64,000 bases of DNA from Streptomyces cyanogenus (GCF_017526105.1 NZ_CP071839.1:3836001-3900000), one strand, 5' to 3'. Positions 51,017-59,455 are shown, counted from the stretch's first letter. The notes: a model not told the origin generated them from the sequence alone. Made by a program: numbers and translations.

Positions 51017-51105
51017 GGCAGCTCTGTCTGACATCAAGGCGGGCGGTCGCCAGCGATCACTGACGAGCGGGGGACGAGCATCATCGTGCGCAGGCGCTCG
51101 GGAGA

Positions 51106-51777
51106 TCAGGTGTTGATGAGGCGGCTGTCGAAGCCGGCCCGCAGCAGGCGCTCGTAGGCCTCGTGGACGTCCCCCGGTACGTCCTGCTCGACGGCGAAGC
51201 CGAGCTTCGGGTACTCGATCACCCGCTGAAGGTCGCCGACGAGCATGTCGACCACGAGCTTCTCGTCGCCAATGGACTTGAGGTAGTCCTCCAGCTCCAG
51301 CGCTTCGGAGGCACACACGACGTCGACCTGGGGCCACAGCTTGCGACAGGTCGCGTACGAACGGCGCTCCATGTAGGGCTTGGAAATCAGCAGCAGCGAC
51401 TCGACCGCGATGCCTGCTTCGGCCAGCAGCTCACGGGAGAAGGTGATGTTCTGCCCGGTGTTCGCCGCCTCCGTCTCGACCATGATCGCCTCGTCCGGCA
51501 CTCCCAGACCCAGGGCGTGCTCCCGGTAGTGGACGGCCTCGCCGCGTGGAAAGCGGACCCGAGTGGTGGGGCTGTTGCCGCCGCTGAACACCAGCACCGG
51601 AAACAGACCGGCGTGATACAGCTCGGCAGCCGTGGTGGCCACGCCCAGGTCATGACTGCCGAGCCCGATCGCCACCGAGCAGGGCCGTGGAGCATGACCC
51701 ATCTGGTGGTAGTTCCAGATCAGCAGCGCGTCACGCAACTGCTCATCGCTGATCTGACGCTGCTCGTGCTCCGGCAC
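51106..51777 (-). CDS. YdcF/DUF218-like protein
   Basis: This 223-residue protein resembles the DUF218 (YdcF/SanA) family. It shows SVAIGLGSHDLGVATTAAEL, VLVFSGGNSPTTRVRFPRGE, VETEAANTGQNITFSRELL and LLISKPYMERRSYATCRKLW, the Rossmann-like pattern of the family. The function is unknown; nucleotide or S-adenosylmethionine binding was reported for E. coli YdcF. I chose GTG 51777 after AAGGAG; TTG 51795 is the alternative. It is co-oriented with the regulator 14 nt upstream. Confidence 0.85.
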   Translation of the reverse strand: MPEHEQRQISDEQLRDALLIWNYHQMGHAPRPCSVAIGLGSHDLGVATTAAELYHAGLFPVLVFSGGNSPTTRVRFPRGEAVHYREHALGLGVPDEAIMVETEAANTGQNITFSRELLAEAGIAVESLLLISKPYMERRSYATCRKLWPQVDVVCASEALELEDYLKSIGDEKLVVDMLVGDLQRVIEYPKLGFAVEQDVPGDVHEAYERLLRAGFDSRLINT

Positions 51778-51791
51778 CGGCGCTCCTTGCC

Positions 51792-52835
51792 TCAACCCTG
51801 CTGGCCCTTGCGGATGTTCTCGATACTGCGCAACTGGTGGCTCAGCCCGTACTGCCGGGCCACCTGCGCCGCCTGATCGAGAACGGACAACCCATCATCC
51901 CGGGTCGCCGCATCCGACAGAAGGATGTGCCCGTAGGCGGTGTCCAGCCGCACCCGCTGCATCGGGGAGTCGACCGCACCGGTCGTACGCGCGATGTCGA
52001 TGCAGTGCAGGGCCTGCGACAGTTCACCGGCACCCCGGTGGGCCAGGGCCAGTTTCTGGTGGGCGACCGACCAGTCCTCCGGCTCACCGAGATCCTCGAA
52101 GGCGCGGGTGGCGGTCGTCATGACCTGGGTGGCGTACTCGTTGTCGCCCTGCTTGCTCAACGCCGTACCCACCCACAGCTGTGCCCTGGCCCGGTCGCGC
52201 GGACTCAGGCGCCCGTCGGTGGCCAGGGCTTCATACCGGCGCGCGGAGGCGTCCAGCTGGCCCGACATCTCCTGGACGACGGCGAGCGAGAGTTCGATCT
52301 GGGCCACTCGGCGCGGAACGTCGAGTTCGGTGAACATGTCGCGGGCCGTCGTGTAGGAATGCCGGGCCGAGAGCGGGCCGAGGACAGCGCCTTGGTCCCG
52401 CTGAAGGTCACCGACAAGCACAAGGGAACGGCCGTAGAGGTAGAGGCCCTTGTCGTCCAGTTGCCGCGGGTCGAGGCGTCCCACCCAGCGGTTCAGCAGG
52501 GTGGTGGCGAAGGGAAAATTCTGGCGGCTGATGCTGACCACCGCTCGCTCGATGTCCTCGGTCCAGGTTTCGTGGTCCGTCGGCTGCGTGCACTTCCGCT
52601 CGGGAAAGAGCAATGCTTCGAAGCGGCTTCGAGCGGAGGAATCCGCACGAGCCAGCGCGGTGTCGAGGATGGCCTGCGTGTCCGGACGAGGCTGGGTTTC
52701 CGTCCCCAGGCTCTCCCACTTGGCAACCGTACGCAGCGCGACACCGAGATGCTCGGCGAACGCGCGCATGCTCATGCGTAAGGCGGCGCGCAGAGCGCTC
52801 GCTTCCCGGCCGGTCCATTGCTGCACGCTGACCAC
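51792..52835 (-). CDS. HTH + TPR transcriptional regulator
   Basis: This 347-residue regulator has an N-terminal XRE-type helix-turn-helix (LRAALRMSMRAFAEHLGVAL then RTVAKWESLG) and a C-terminal helical region with TPR-like repeats (AQLWVGTALSKQGDNEYATQ; HQKLALAHRGAGELSQALHC). This is the usual layout of Streptomyces BldD-like/TPR regulators that sense peptides or small ligands. The start is GTG 52835, seven bases after GGAGG. It is divergent from the resolvase-like gene. Confidence 0.85.
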   Translation of the reverse strand: MVSVQQWTGREASALRAALRMSMRAFAEHLGVALRTVAKWESLGTETQPRPDTQAILDTALARADSSARSRFEALLFPERKCTQPTDHETWTEDIERAVVSISRQNFPFATTLLNRWVGRLDPRQLDDKGLYLYGRSLVLVGDLQRDQGAVLGPLSARHSYTTARDMFTELDVPRRVAQIELSLAVVQEMSGQLDASARRYEALATDGRLSPRDRARAQLWVGTALSKQGDNEYATQVMTTATRAFEDLGEPEDWSVAHQKLALAHRGAGELSQALHCIDIARTTGAVDSPMQRVRLDTAYGHILLSDAATRDDGLSVLDQAAQVARQYGLSHQLRSIENIRKGQQG

Positions 52836-52951
52836 GGACGACCTCCCTCCGTGTATGGAACCACTCTCAGTGACGGCCCGGGACGGAAAGTGCAACGGAA
52901 GTACAACAGAGGGACATTTCCAGGCGCTCCGCGGCGGCTGAGGCTGTGGGC

Positions 52952-53368
52952 ATGGACGACGAACTCATCACGGAACGGCGCCCCGTTGCCTTCCCACGGG
53001 TCTTCGGTTACCTGCGCCGGCTCACCGGCGGCCCGGCCCGCCATTCCGCGCTCGTCTACTCCCTCACCGAGTTCTGCCGGCAGCACGAGCTCATGCTGTG
53101 CGGGGTGTTCACGGATCGCGAGACGACAGTGGCCGTCCGGTCCCCTGCGTTCGTCGGCCTCTTGGACGCCCTGCAGTTGCCCGGGACCTACGGCGCCGTG
53201 GTGCCTGCCCTCAGCCATCTGGGCCCGAAACGCCTCGCCGACGAACGTATGCGGCAGATGGAGGCGACAGGCACCCGTCTGATGACGATCCGCCCCACCA
53301 CGCTGGCAGCAGCCTCGGCGCGCACCCTCAGCCCGAACCCCCACCCTCGGCCCCAACGGAATAGCTGA
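52952..53368 (+). CDS. degenerate resolvase-like hypothetical protein (138 aa)
   Basis: The sequence FPRVFGYLRRLTGGPARHSA then LVYSLTEFCRQHELMLCGVF and FVGLLDALQLPGTYGAVVPA resembles the N-terminal domain of serine recombinases in strand order, but the catalytic Ser after YLR is absent and there is no recombinase/zinc domain. It may be a domesticated dimerisation domain. The ATG at 52952 (MDDELITERR) was chosen. It is coupled to the next gene (TGATG). Confidence 0.6.
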   Translation: MDDELITERRPVAFPRVFGYLRRLTGGPARHSALVYSLTEFCRQHELMLCGVFTDRETTVAVRSPAFVGLLDALQLPGTYGAVVPALSHLGPKRLADERMRQMEATGTRLMTIRPTTLAAASARTLSPNPHPRPQRNS

Positions 53369-53784
53369 TGTCTGTCCGTGAAGCGCTGCGAAACGCGCCC
53401 GTGATCACCGACGTACCCGGACTGCGCCTGCTCCGAGTGGGCGACGGCTGGGACCTCGTACGAACCCCCGCGGCAATCGGCGTCCTGGCCCTCGCTCACC
53501 TGCGGGCCACCGGGGCGACGATCGGTCCGGTGCTGTACGACGGCCCCCACGAACGCCTCTACTACGTCATCGGCACGGGCACCGCCGGCACCTGGGCCGG
53601 CCTGCCCGTACGCCACCTCTCCAACAACTCATGGCTGGTCGCACCCGGCCCCGGGCAACTGGACGACTGGTTCGGCGGCTGGTACGAGCTGCCCGACGAC
53701 GACACGCTCACCGACGCCGACACCCTGCGCGCCGCACTCCAGCACCCGTATGCCACTGCATCTCTGAAAGCGACGAGCCGATGA
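53368..53784 (+). CDS. hypothetical protein (138 aa), PrimPol-like candidate
   Basis: It begins MSVREALRNAPVITDVPGLR, with RLYYVIGTGTAGTWAGLPVR and VRHLSNNSWLVAPGP. Some Streptomyces bifunctional primase/polymerase-like small proteins show this order, but no metal-binding acidic pair is obvious. It overlaps both neighbours (53368 and ATGA at 53781), so it is part of a three-gene operon. Confidence 0.55.
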   Translation: MSVREALRNAPVITDVPGLRLLRVGDGWDLVRTPAAIGVLALAHLRATGATIGPVLYDGPHERLYYVIGTGTAGTWAGLPVRHLSNNSWLVAPGPGQLDDWFGGWYELPDDDTLTDADTLRAALQHPYATASLKATSR

Positions 53785-54167
53785 GTCGCCGGAAGCAACC
53801 CGAGCGGGGCTACTGGTGCGAATGCTGGACCCAGGACCTGACCGACCAGCGGCAACCGGAACTCCTCGCCTCGTTCGACGCGTGCTCGGCGCCTCAGGCC
53901 GACCGTTGGGTAGCGGTCGCACTCCGAACGATCTCCCCGGCCCTGGACGCCGATGCCTCCGACGAAGCATGGGAGTGGCTGTACGAGGGCCGCATCGAGA
54001 CCCGCCGAGCGTTGCTGCGCGCCGAGCCATGCACGGTGTCGGTGACCCACGCCAAGACCCGCATCACGTGGACGATCCGACCGGTGCTCTTCCTGCCACT
54101 CGCCCACCGCCAGGCGACCGAACTCCCGGCGGGCACACACGACTTCAAGCCCCGCGAGACAGACTGA
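53781..54167 (+). CDS. paralogue of the AICE protein at 47202
   Basis: This 128-residue protein (YWCECWTQDLTDQRQPELLA; ADRWVAVALRTISPALDADA) is near-identical to the AICE copy except at the N terminus and a few positions. It is the third gene of the operon. No domain is known. The shared sequence after the stop codon shows the copying included non-coding DNA. Confidence 0.8.
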   Translation: MSRRKQPERGYWCECWTQDLTDQRQPELLASFDACSAPQADRWVAVALRTISPALDADASDEAWEWLYEGRIETRRALLRAEPCTVSVTHAKTRITWTIRPVLFLPLAHRQATELPAGTHDFKPRETD

Positions 54168-54437
54168 GTTACAACTTTCTCTACTGGTTCAAGCCCCAGC
54201 TGCGCTCCGCTCCGCCGGGCGCGCTCCCGGCTCCGCTGCGGGCGACGCTCCTGCCTTCGGCCCGCTCCGCCCGCGCTGCGCCGACGCGCGCCCATGTGTG
54301 GATAGGGCCGGTGGCCATGAGCCGAGCACCGCATATTGCGGCCCGGTCAGAACCATGCCTCCGGCGGGGGATCGGCCGGCACCGGGATGGAGGGGGCGAC
54401 GTCGCCGACTGCGGGTCCGTTGTGGTGTGCGTGGGGA

Positions 54438-54589
54438 GCTCCCATCCCGTCCACCGCCGACCCAGGCGAAGCCGAGCAGGCGTGGTCCCTGGCGTCCAGG
54501 TCGTTCGTACAGTAGCGCGCTCCACCTGGACGCCAGGGACCACGCCTGCTCCACGGTGTGTGGGTCGACGGCGGACGGGATGGGAGCTG
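54438..54589. repeat. long inverted repeat (152 bp)
   Basis: Inner arms 54475-54502 and 54525-54552 are a perfect 28-bp inverted repeat around a 22-nt loop. Outer arms 54438-54462 and 54565-54589 also pair with few mismatches. It lies in a 506-nt gene-free stretch (54168-54673). It may be a MITE-like insertion, a strong bidirectional terminator or a cruciform site. Confidence 0.85.
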
Positions 54590-54673
54590 GGGAGAGTGGT
54601 GGCTTGAGGCAGTGGGCAACGACCGCACTGTGCTGGCCTCCTGCAGGACCGGCAACGGCGGCAGAATGGGGCC

Positions 54674-55198
54674 ATGGATCAGGGAGTCGCCGCTGTTTTG
54701 GGTGCCAGTGTTGGTGTCGTCGGGGCACTCGGCGCGGCCACGTTGACATACATAGCCACTCGCAAGCAGGCCGTTGACCAGGGGGTAGTGGACTTCAGAA
54801 AGTCACTCAGGTCCGAGAGGCGTGAGGCCTACTTGGCCTTCATGCAGGCAGTGGAAGGCCTGCATCCAGTTCTGGTCGCGCTTGGTTGGCATGGCGAGAT
54901 CACTGCCGCGGAAAGCCCACTGAGCCGGGCCGAGCAGATCTCTACTTTGCGATCGTTGGTGCGCGATCTTTGCAGGTTGCAAGCCCAGATCGATCTGGTT
55001 GGGCCGACCGAAGTCGAACGTGCAGCTGTCGAAGTTTGGGGACGCATCGCCGATCTGCGCAGTGCCGTGGAACGTGAGCCAACACCGAGCCATGACGGCT
55101 CTCGTCCAGCAGGTGTGGACTTGATCCTTGACTCCCTTGAGGATGCCAGAAGCGCCTTCTCCGTGACCGCACGGCGTGTTCTAGAGACGCCCTTCTAG
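54674..55198 (+). CDS. small membrane-anchored hypothetical protein (174 aa)
   Basis: One N-terminal membrane helix (VAAVLGASVGVVGALGAATL) is followed by basic RKQ and a helical cytoplasmic domain (RKSLRSERREAYLAFMQAVE; LVRDLCRLQAQIDLVGPTEV). It resembles in layout the protein at 57775-58230. No family is recognised. The ATG at 54674 lies in ATGGATCAGG with weak GGGGCC upstream. A terminator follows the stop. Confidence 0.7.
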   Translation: MDQGVAAVLGASVGVVGALGAATLTYIATRKQAVDQGVVDFRKSLRSERREAYLAFMQAVEGLHPVLVALGWHGEITAAESPLSRAEQISTLRSLVRDLCRLQAQIDLVGPTEVERAAVEVWGRIADLRSAVEREPTPSHDGSRPAGVDLILDSLEDARSAFSVTARRVLETPF

Positions 55199-55214
55199 CG
55201 CGACGTACAGCACG

Positions 55215-55250
55215 ACGGCCCCTAACCGTTTCCCCCGGGTCAGGGGCCGT
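55215..55250 (+). terminator. terminator after 54674 gene
   Basis: A perfect 9-bp stem ACGGCCCCT/AGGGGCCGT lies 17 nt after the stop codon. Confidence 0.75.
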
Positions 55251-55259
55251 TCACATGGG

Positions 55260-55312
55260 CGGTGGCTGTGGGACTCGAACCCACGGTGGCTCACGCCACG
55301 ACGGTTTCAAGA
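55260..55312 (-). other. tRNA-Ser(TGA) 3' fragment
   Basis: On the minus strand the sequence from the anticodon TTGAAA to the acceptor 3' arm AGCCACC plus discriminator G is tRNA-Ser-like: variable arm GTGGCGTGAGCCAC and T-arm GTGGGTTCGAGTCCCAC. The 5' half of the tRNA is absent and the anticodon stem is broken. Such 3' fragments are left by elements that integrate into tRNA genes. Confidence 0.75.
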
Positions 55313-55492
55313 TTGCTAACTACTCACTCGCCGTCGCAGCCGCAGTCCCTCGAGTCGTCGTCATCGCTATCCGAGGCGATCAGGATCTACAGCCGGCACC
55401 CCATTGGGCCAACCTCGCCTGCGCGGAACCTGGAAGTGTCTGACCATGGCCTGTAGGTAGTAGCACGCCTGATCGTAGAAGGAGAATAGCTG

Positions 55493-57097
55493 GTGCAGGA
55501 AGAAATCGCCGTGACACTGCTCCATCATCTTCAGGCTTGGCGTATGCGCGCTATTGAACGCATTGAACTTTCGAGCGCACTGTGGTCTGTGCGGGAGCGA
55601 GAGATCCATGTTAAACCGCTTACTCGCGTAGCAGCGGTCCAATCTGACCTACCTGGCCACATTCCTGGATTTTATGACCAACTCTCCCACCTCCCCAGGG
55701 AGAATGACGGAAAGGTTGAACTGCTACTCCCCATTGCCGAGCTTCCGAAGGTTCCCCTTCTTGATCTACATATTACGGTAGATCAAGAGCCTGTATACAG
55801 GATTCCACTCGACGAGGGGGCACGACTGGAAGCGGCATACATCAAATACCTTGCCATCAAGGCAGGGATCACTGTGGCCGACTTCGAAGCCGACCTCGAG
55901 GAATTACTAGCCGCAATCTTCTTCCTGCCGACAAGTCAATATGGGTACATTTGGAAGAAATACAATCAGCTCTCCATGGATCCTAGGCAATGGCGCCATC
56001 CGATGATGAAGCTCCTCAGGAGAAGGGATCCCCTTCAGATTTTTCTTGACGCATTCTTGAAATTTGACATCAAAGAGCACATTTTGAATGAGTGGCGCGA
56101 GGTTAGCTCAAAGATTAGAGGATACGTCCTTCAAGAGACCATGGAGGACTATCGTAACGGTGCCGAAAATCCGCTAATCGCGCTGCCTCAGATGTCGCGA
56201 GAAATGGAGCGACTGGGGCGGGGAGTGCTAGACGAAACGCAGTGTACTCGTCGACTTGAAGCTCTATACAGCCTTCTGCGCGACGCCCACGCGCAGAAAT
56301 CTCACACCGAGACAGAAGAAGCACGATTGAGTGCGAAGGCTGCCTCCACGCTGCTCTCGACCTACGCGGCTTTTGGCAATAGGTGGACCGCTTTCGCGCG
56401 CTGCAGGATACCTGTGGATAGGCCGTTCATCATCACGGTAAAGGAGAAGAGGTCGATTTACTTTCAACACGCTTGGCACAAGCGGTTCAAGAGTTCACGG
56501 TTTTTTCCCACCGCTGAACACCTTGGCAAGACCGCGTGGAAGTCAGTCACATTCGCCGATGCGGAGACAAATCACATCAGCATTCAGACTACGGACACCT
56601 CTGTCCGTCTGCATGACTGTCAAGCTCTAGACGAGTTGGGAATTCCGCTTGAGAAGCCCATCCAAAGAGGAGAGAAGATCGATGGTGAGCTAGATGAGGA
56701 GTCTAAAACCTCTGAGCGTTATTTGCGGCACGACTCAACGCCAGGCCGGCGAAAGCGGATCTGGATTAAGTGTGATCTGCGGCTAAATCGAACAGTCTCG
56801 CTATTTCTCTATCTCGCTATGACTGTCACTGCATTCGGCATTTCTTTGCTGATTTGGCGAGCTGTCGAAGGGAAGGCTTCAGACAGTGACTCCCTTCATG
56901 GGCTCACCGCAAAAGATGCTGCGGTTGTCCTGATTCCAGTAGCGTTCGTTGCATCTCTCTTGATTGCTAAGGAAAGCTCAACATTGACCATGCGCCTGCG
57001 AAAGCTCCGCCAATCGGTTCTCCTGATTGAGCTATTCATTCTATTGGGTACGGCCCTTTTCCTGTACGTCTTTCACGAAATTTATGCAAAGCCTTGA
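55493..57097 (+). CDS. AT-rich membrane-anchored hypothetical protein (534 aa)
   Basis: A ~435-residue mostly helical soluble part (e.g. VELLLPIAELPKVPLLDLHI, LQIFLDAFLKFDIKEHILNE) is followed by three C-terminal membrane helices (TVSLFLYLAMTVTAFGISLL; AAVVLIPVAFVASLLIA; LIELFILLGTALFLYVF). No family is recognised and no nucleotide-binding loop is seen. The codon use (many A/T third positions) is unlike Streptomyces, indicating recent transfer from a lower-GC host. The GTG at 55493 follows GGAGAATAGCT. It could be a defence or surface protein; that is speculation. Confidence 0.75.
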   Translation: MQEEIAVTLLHHLQAWRMRAIERIELSSALWSVREREIHVKPLTRVAAVQSDLPGHIPGFYDQLSHLPRENDGKVELLLPIAELPKVPLLDLHITVDQEPVYRIPLDEGARLEAAYIKYLAIKAGITVADFEADLEELLAAIFFLPTSQYGYIWKKYNQLSMDPRQWRHPMMKLLRRRDPLQIFLDAFLKFDIKEHILNEWREVSSKIRGYVLQETMEDYRNGAENPLIALPQMSREMERLGRGVLDETQCTRRLEALYSLLRDAHAQKSHTETEEARLSAKAASTLLSTYAAFGNRWTAFARCRIPVDRPFIITVKEKRSIYFQHAWHKRFKSSRFFPTAEHLGKTAWKSVTFADAETNHISIQTTDTSVRLHDCQALDELGIPLEKPIQRGEKIDGELDEESKTSERYLRHDSTPGRRKRIWIKCDLRLNRTVSLFLYLAMTVTAFGISLLIWRAVEGKASDSDSLHGLTAKDAAVVLIPVAFVASLLIAKESSTLTMRLRKLRQSVLLIELFILLGTALFLYVFHEIYAKP

Positions 57098-57254
57098 GTG
57101 TGTGGACTCTCCTAATGCAGTGCTCACATGATGTCGCCGTCGGCATGACGGCAATCTGACCGGCCAACCAAAGTGTGCCCCAGTCTCATAAGCGCCGGTC
57201 CTAAGGGCCGCATGATCTAGAGATGGATGAGTACACGCGGCTGACGGCCAGGAG

Positions 57255-57538
57255 GTGCCGACCGTAGACGAGGTGCGGCGGAGCTGGGCGGCAACCGTGG
57301 CGGCCCTGCCCGTCGGTTCCCGGATCGCCTGCGAGGTCATCGGTCGCCAGTCCTTTGGAGTCTTGCTGCGTATAGATGGGGTGCCGGACGCGCTGGGGCT
57401 GGCGGAGATCACAGCCATGCCGCAGGGAATGGATCTCCCACCCTCCGGGACTTCATCAGTGGCGAGGTGCTCTGGCACGCCAGCCGCAACCACCAAGTCA
57501 AGGTCCGGCTCGTCGAGTGGCTGGCAGCCGACGAGTGA
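57255..57538 (+). pseudogene. frameshifted S1-like RNA-binding domain protein
   Basis: The first part (LPVGSRIACEVIGRQSFGVL then LRIDGVPDALGLAEITAMPQ) is an S1/OB-fold-like sequence. After GMDLPP the frame is wrong: one base later the sequence continues LRDFISGEVLWHASRNHQVK and VRLVEWLAADE to a TGA at 57538. A single-base deletion near 57440 explains both. The uninterrupted frame runs on to 57659 with unrelated residues. Confidence 0.75.
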
Positions 57539-57549
57539 TCTCCGCTGGG

Positions 57550-57763
57550 CCGTCTCTGGGCCGCCGGAGGCCGCTCAATGGCGACCGCTGACGACCACTA
57601 CCGACAGTTGTAGCGGACGACACCCGCAGGTCACCCAAATGGATCTGCGACACTGGTAGCGCCATGCCTAAGCCCGGAGAACTGGCAGCCGTCAGATGAG
57701 AACGGGTCACTCACCTGCGCGTTTGGCGCTGGCAGAGTCCCTGTTTGGACCGTCTCTGGGCCG
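57550..57763 (+). repeat. 14-bp direct repeat 200 bp apart
   Basis: CCGTCTCTGGGCCG occurs at 57550-57563 and 57750-57763 in the non-coding stretch after the S1-like pseudogene. No coding function is visible in this ~236-nt gap. Confidence 0.6.
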
Positions 57764-57774
57764 TGCGTCGACGC

Positions 57775-58230
57775 TCAGAAGTGAGACAGACGGCGGCGCA
57801 CCACCTTGCCGCTCGCCGCTAAAAACTGCTTCATAGCAGCGCCGTGACGGTCCCAAAGGTCGTCATAATCTGCATCATTCACGTCCCCACGTCGCCAGCA
57901 GCTTCCCAGCCGCCGGCCAGCCCTGTTCAGCTGATCCAGCGACGACAGCAAAGCTTCGTCCTTGGAGAGGATGTGTACGCGGGCTGTTGCCAGCCGCAGG
58001 GCCGAAAGGTCCCAGCCAGCGACCCGCCCCTCCAAGCCCAGGTGACGTTCTTCCCAGATGCGATCCCGGAACTCCGTGGAGGACGCCGCCACGACGGCGC
58101 ACTGCTCAAGTAGAAGCTCCGAGATGCGAGCCCGTTCCTCAGACCGCTTCACCAGGTGCTGGCCCACGAGCGCGATCGCGGCACCAGCGATGGTCGCTAA
58201 CAACGTCCCCCATGCGCCCATGTAAGGCAT
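57775..58230 (-). CDS. small membrane-anchored hypothetical protein (151 aa)
   Basis: One N-terminal membrane helix (WGTLLATIAGAAIALVGQHL) is followed by VKRSEERARISELLLEQCAV and helical sequence with paired Trp/Arg (CWRRGDVNDADYDDLWDRHG). Same type of layout as the 54674 product. No family is recognised. The start is ATG 58230. Ribosome-site support is weak (GGGGAAC). Confidence 0.65.
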   Translation of the reverse strand: MPYMGAWGTLLATIAGAAIALVGQHLVKRSEERARISELLLEQCAVVAASSTEFRDRIWEERHLGLEGRVAGWDLSALRLATARVHILSKDEALLSSLDQLNRAGRRLGSCWRRGDVNDADYDDLWDRHGAAMKQFLAASGKVVRRRLSHF

Positions 58231-58388
58231 TGTTCCCCTGTCTCACACGGGCGCATGCATGTCAGGTCTGGTCGGGGCGCGAGAGGCAGTGGCCCGCGGG
58301 TGACTGACCCGCGGTCCGCCCATGTGGACAGTTCGCAGGTCAGGGCGGCACTCACCTCACCTCGCTCTTAAAGTGGTATCCAGCGCGC

Positions 58389-58703
58389 TTACCGATCCCA
58401 CACCCGCTGGAACTCTTCGGCTGAGATGCTCTCCAGCGGGTCTTCGTCAGGGTCGATCGCTTGGTCTGTCAGGAAGCCGTGCTTGTCCTCCAGGTGCTCC
58501 CAGCTGTACCGGTGGAGCTCGCCGGCCGAAGTCAACTCGGCCTGTTTGATGACGATCAACTCACTGCGGTCGGGTACGGCTTCGATGTACCAGAGGCCGC
58601 CTTCCTCGTCAGCGTGGCGGAAGTGGCTCCGCAGGGTGGCACCCTCGTCGAGTGCTCGGTAGTACGCCATGATCTCTGCCGCGATGCGCTCCAGGTCAGC
58701 CAC
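58389..58703 (-). CDS. small acidic hypothetical protein (104 aa)
   Basis: It starts at GTG 58703 (MADLERIAAEIMAYYRALDE). The sequence SHFRHADEEGGLWYIEAVPD and HRYSWEHLEDKHGFLTDQAI is acidic with several aromatic residues. It resembles small immunity-type proteins in character, but no family is recognised. It is the last gene before the third att copy. Confidence 0.6.
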   Translation of the reverse strand: MADLERIAAEIMAYYRALDEGATLRSHFRHADEEGGLWYIEAVPDRSELIVIKQAELTSAGELHRYSWEHLEDKHGFLTDQAIDPDEDPLESISAEEFQRVWDR

Positions 58704-58854
58704 GCGACCATCGTGCCAGCGAGCGCATACGGATACGCCGTTCTGACATCCACGCGTGACATCAACGACGCCGGACGCCAGCGCTCCTGGATGGTCTGGC
58801 ACGGCCAGCGTGGCCAGGCGGCTCCACGGCGGTGCCGCGCAGCGATCGAACTCA

Positions 58855-58888
58855 TAAAGCGGGTGTCGCAGGTTCGAATCCTGCCGGG
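58855..58888 (+). repeat. third att copy (34 bp)
   Basis: TAAAGCGGGTGTCGCAGG and onwards to CTGCCGGG equals the tRNA-Arg 3' part; the copy lacks two G of the GGGGG run. It ends the tandem segment and is followed by a terminator, as the first two att copies are. Confidence 0.9.
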
Positions 58889-58898
58889 CACCAGGGTC

Positions 58899-58930
58899 AA
58901 GGCCCCGGACCGATCTTGGTCCGGGGCCTT
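58899..58930 (+). terminator. terminator after third att copy
   Basis: A perfect 13-bp stem AAGGCCCCGGACC/GGTCCGGGGCCTT with a GATCTT loop begins 10 nt after the att copy. Confidence 0.85.
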
Positions 58931-59023
58931 GGGCGTGTCACCTGGGCCGGCTGCCTCTCCCGTCTGCGCCGTCGTCGGACCAGTTCGTGTCCCGGCGGTG
59001 GTTCGTCTCCGGACGCGTCGTGG

Positions 59024-59455
59024 TCAGAGGTCCCATACTTGATCCGGGTCGTCCAGTGCCGCCCGGACCTGTGAGAGGTCGCCGATGTCCGCGAGCGGTG
59101 AGGTCTTGGCGATGTCGACGATCCCCCGCACGACGGTGTGCAGTACTTCGCCGTTGCCCTCGTCGAGTGCCCTGTCCAGCCGGGCGAACATCTCCTCGTA
59201 GAGGTTGCGTCGTTCCGCGAATGCCTGTGCGAAGTAGTTCTTGAGGACAGCCTCAGCGGCTCGGATCCGAGCGACCTCCGTGGCTTCGTAAGCCTCTGTC
59301 CGGGCTCTCTTGGTGCTCTCGACCTCGTGGATGTGGATGCACTCGCGGGCGGCTTCGACGATCTGGTTCAGCGCAGCGAAGCCGTCCATCGCCCGAACGG
59401 AACCCTTGGCCGCGTTGACGACCTTGCCTACATGCACCTTGGGCTGGTCAGGCAT
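59024..59455 (-). CDS. coiled-coil hypothetical protein (143 aa), second gene of two-gene operon
   Basis: A long charged helix is predicted (IHIHEVESTKRARTEAYEAT, RIRAAEAVLKNYFAQAFAER, RNLYEEMFARLDRALDEG). There is no membrane segment and no motif. The start overlaps the end of the 59448 gene by 8 nt, so the two are coupled and probably act together. No family is recognised. Confidence 0.75.
   Translation of the reverse strand: MPDQPKVHVGKVVNAAKGSVRAMDGFAALNQIVEAARECIHIHEVESTKRARTEAYEATEVARIRAAEAVLKNYFAQAFAERRNLYEEMFARLDRALDEGNGEVLHTVVRGIVDIAKTSPLADIGDLSQVRAALDDPDQVWDL

Larger units (their letters stand above)
50969..58888 (+). mobile_element. CIME-like remnant between second and third att copies
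   Basis: This ~7.9-kb segment directly follows the AICE and ends in a 34-bp att copy. No integrase, excisionase, replication or tra gene is present. Content is accessory: regulators, small membrane proteins, a frameshifted gene, a tRNA-Ser fragment, and a paralogue of an AICE gene with the same 3' flank. A cis-mobilisable element or decayed older AICE fits. Confidence 0.75.

Noticed and set aside
55260..55345. A complete tRNA-Ser gene
   Set aside because: The anticodon stem does not pair and no D-arm or 5' acceptor strand is found.
58363..58386. A fourth att copy (CTCGCTCTTAAAGTGG)
   Set aside because: Similarity to the att edge is short and broken; it lacks the T-arm part shared by the other three copies.
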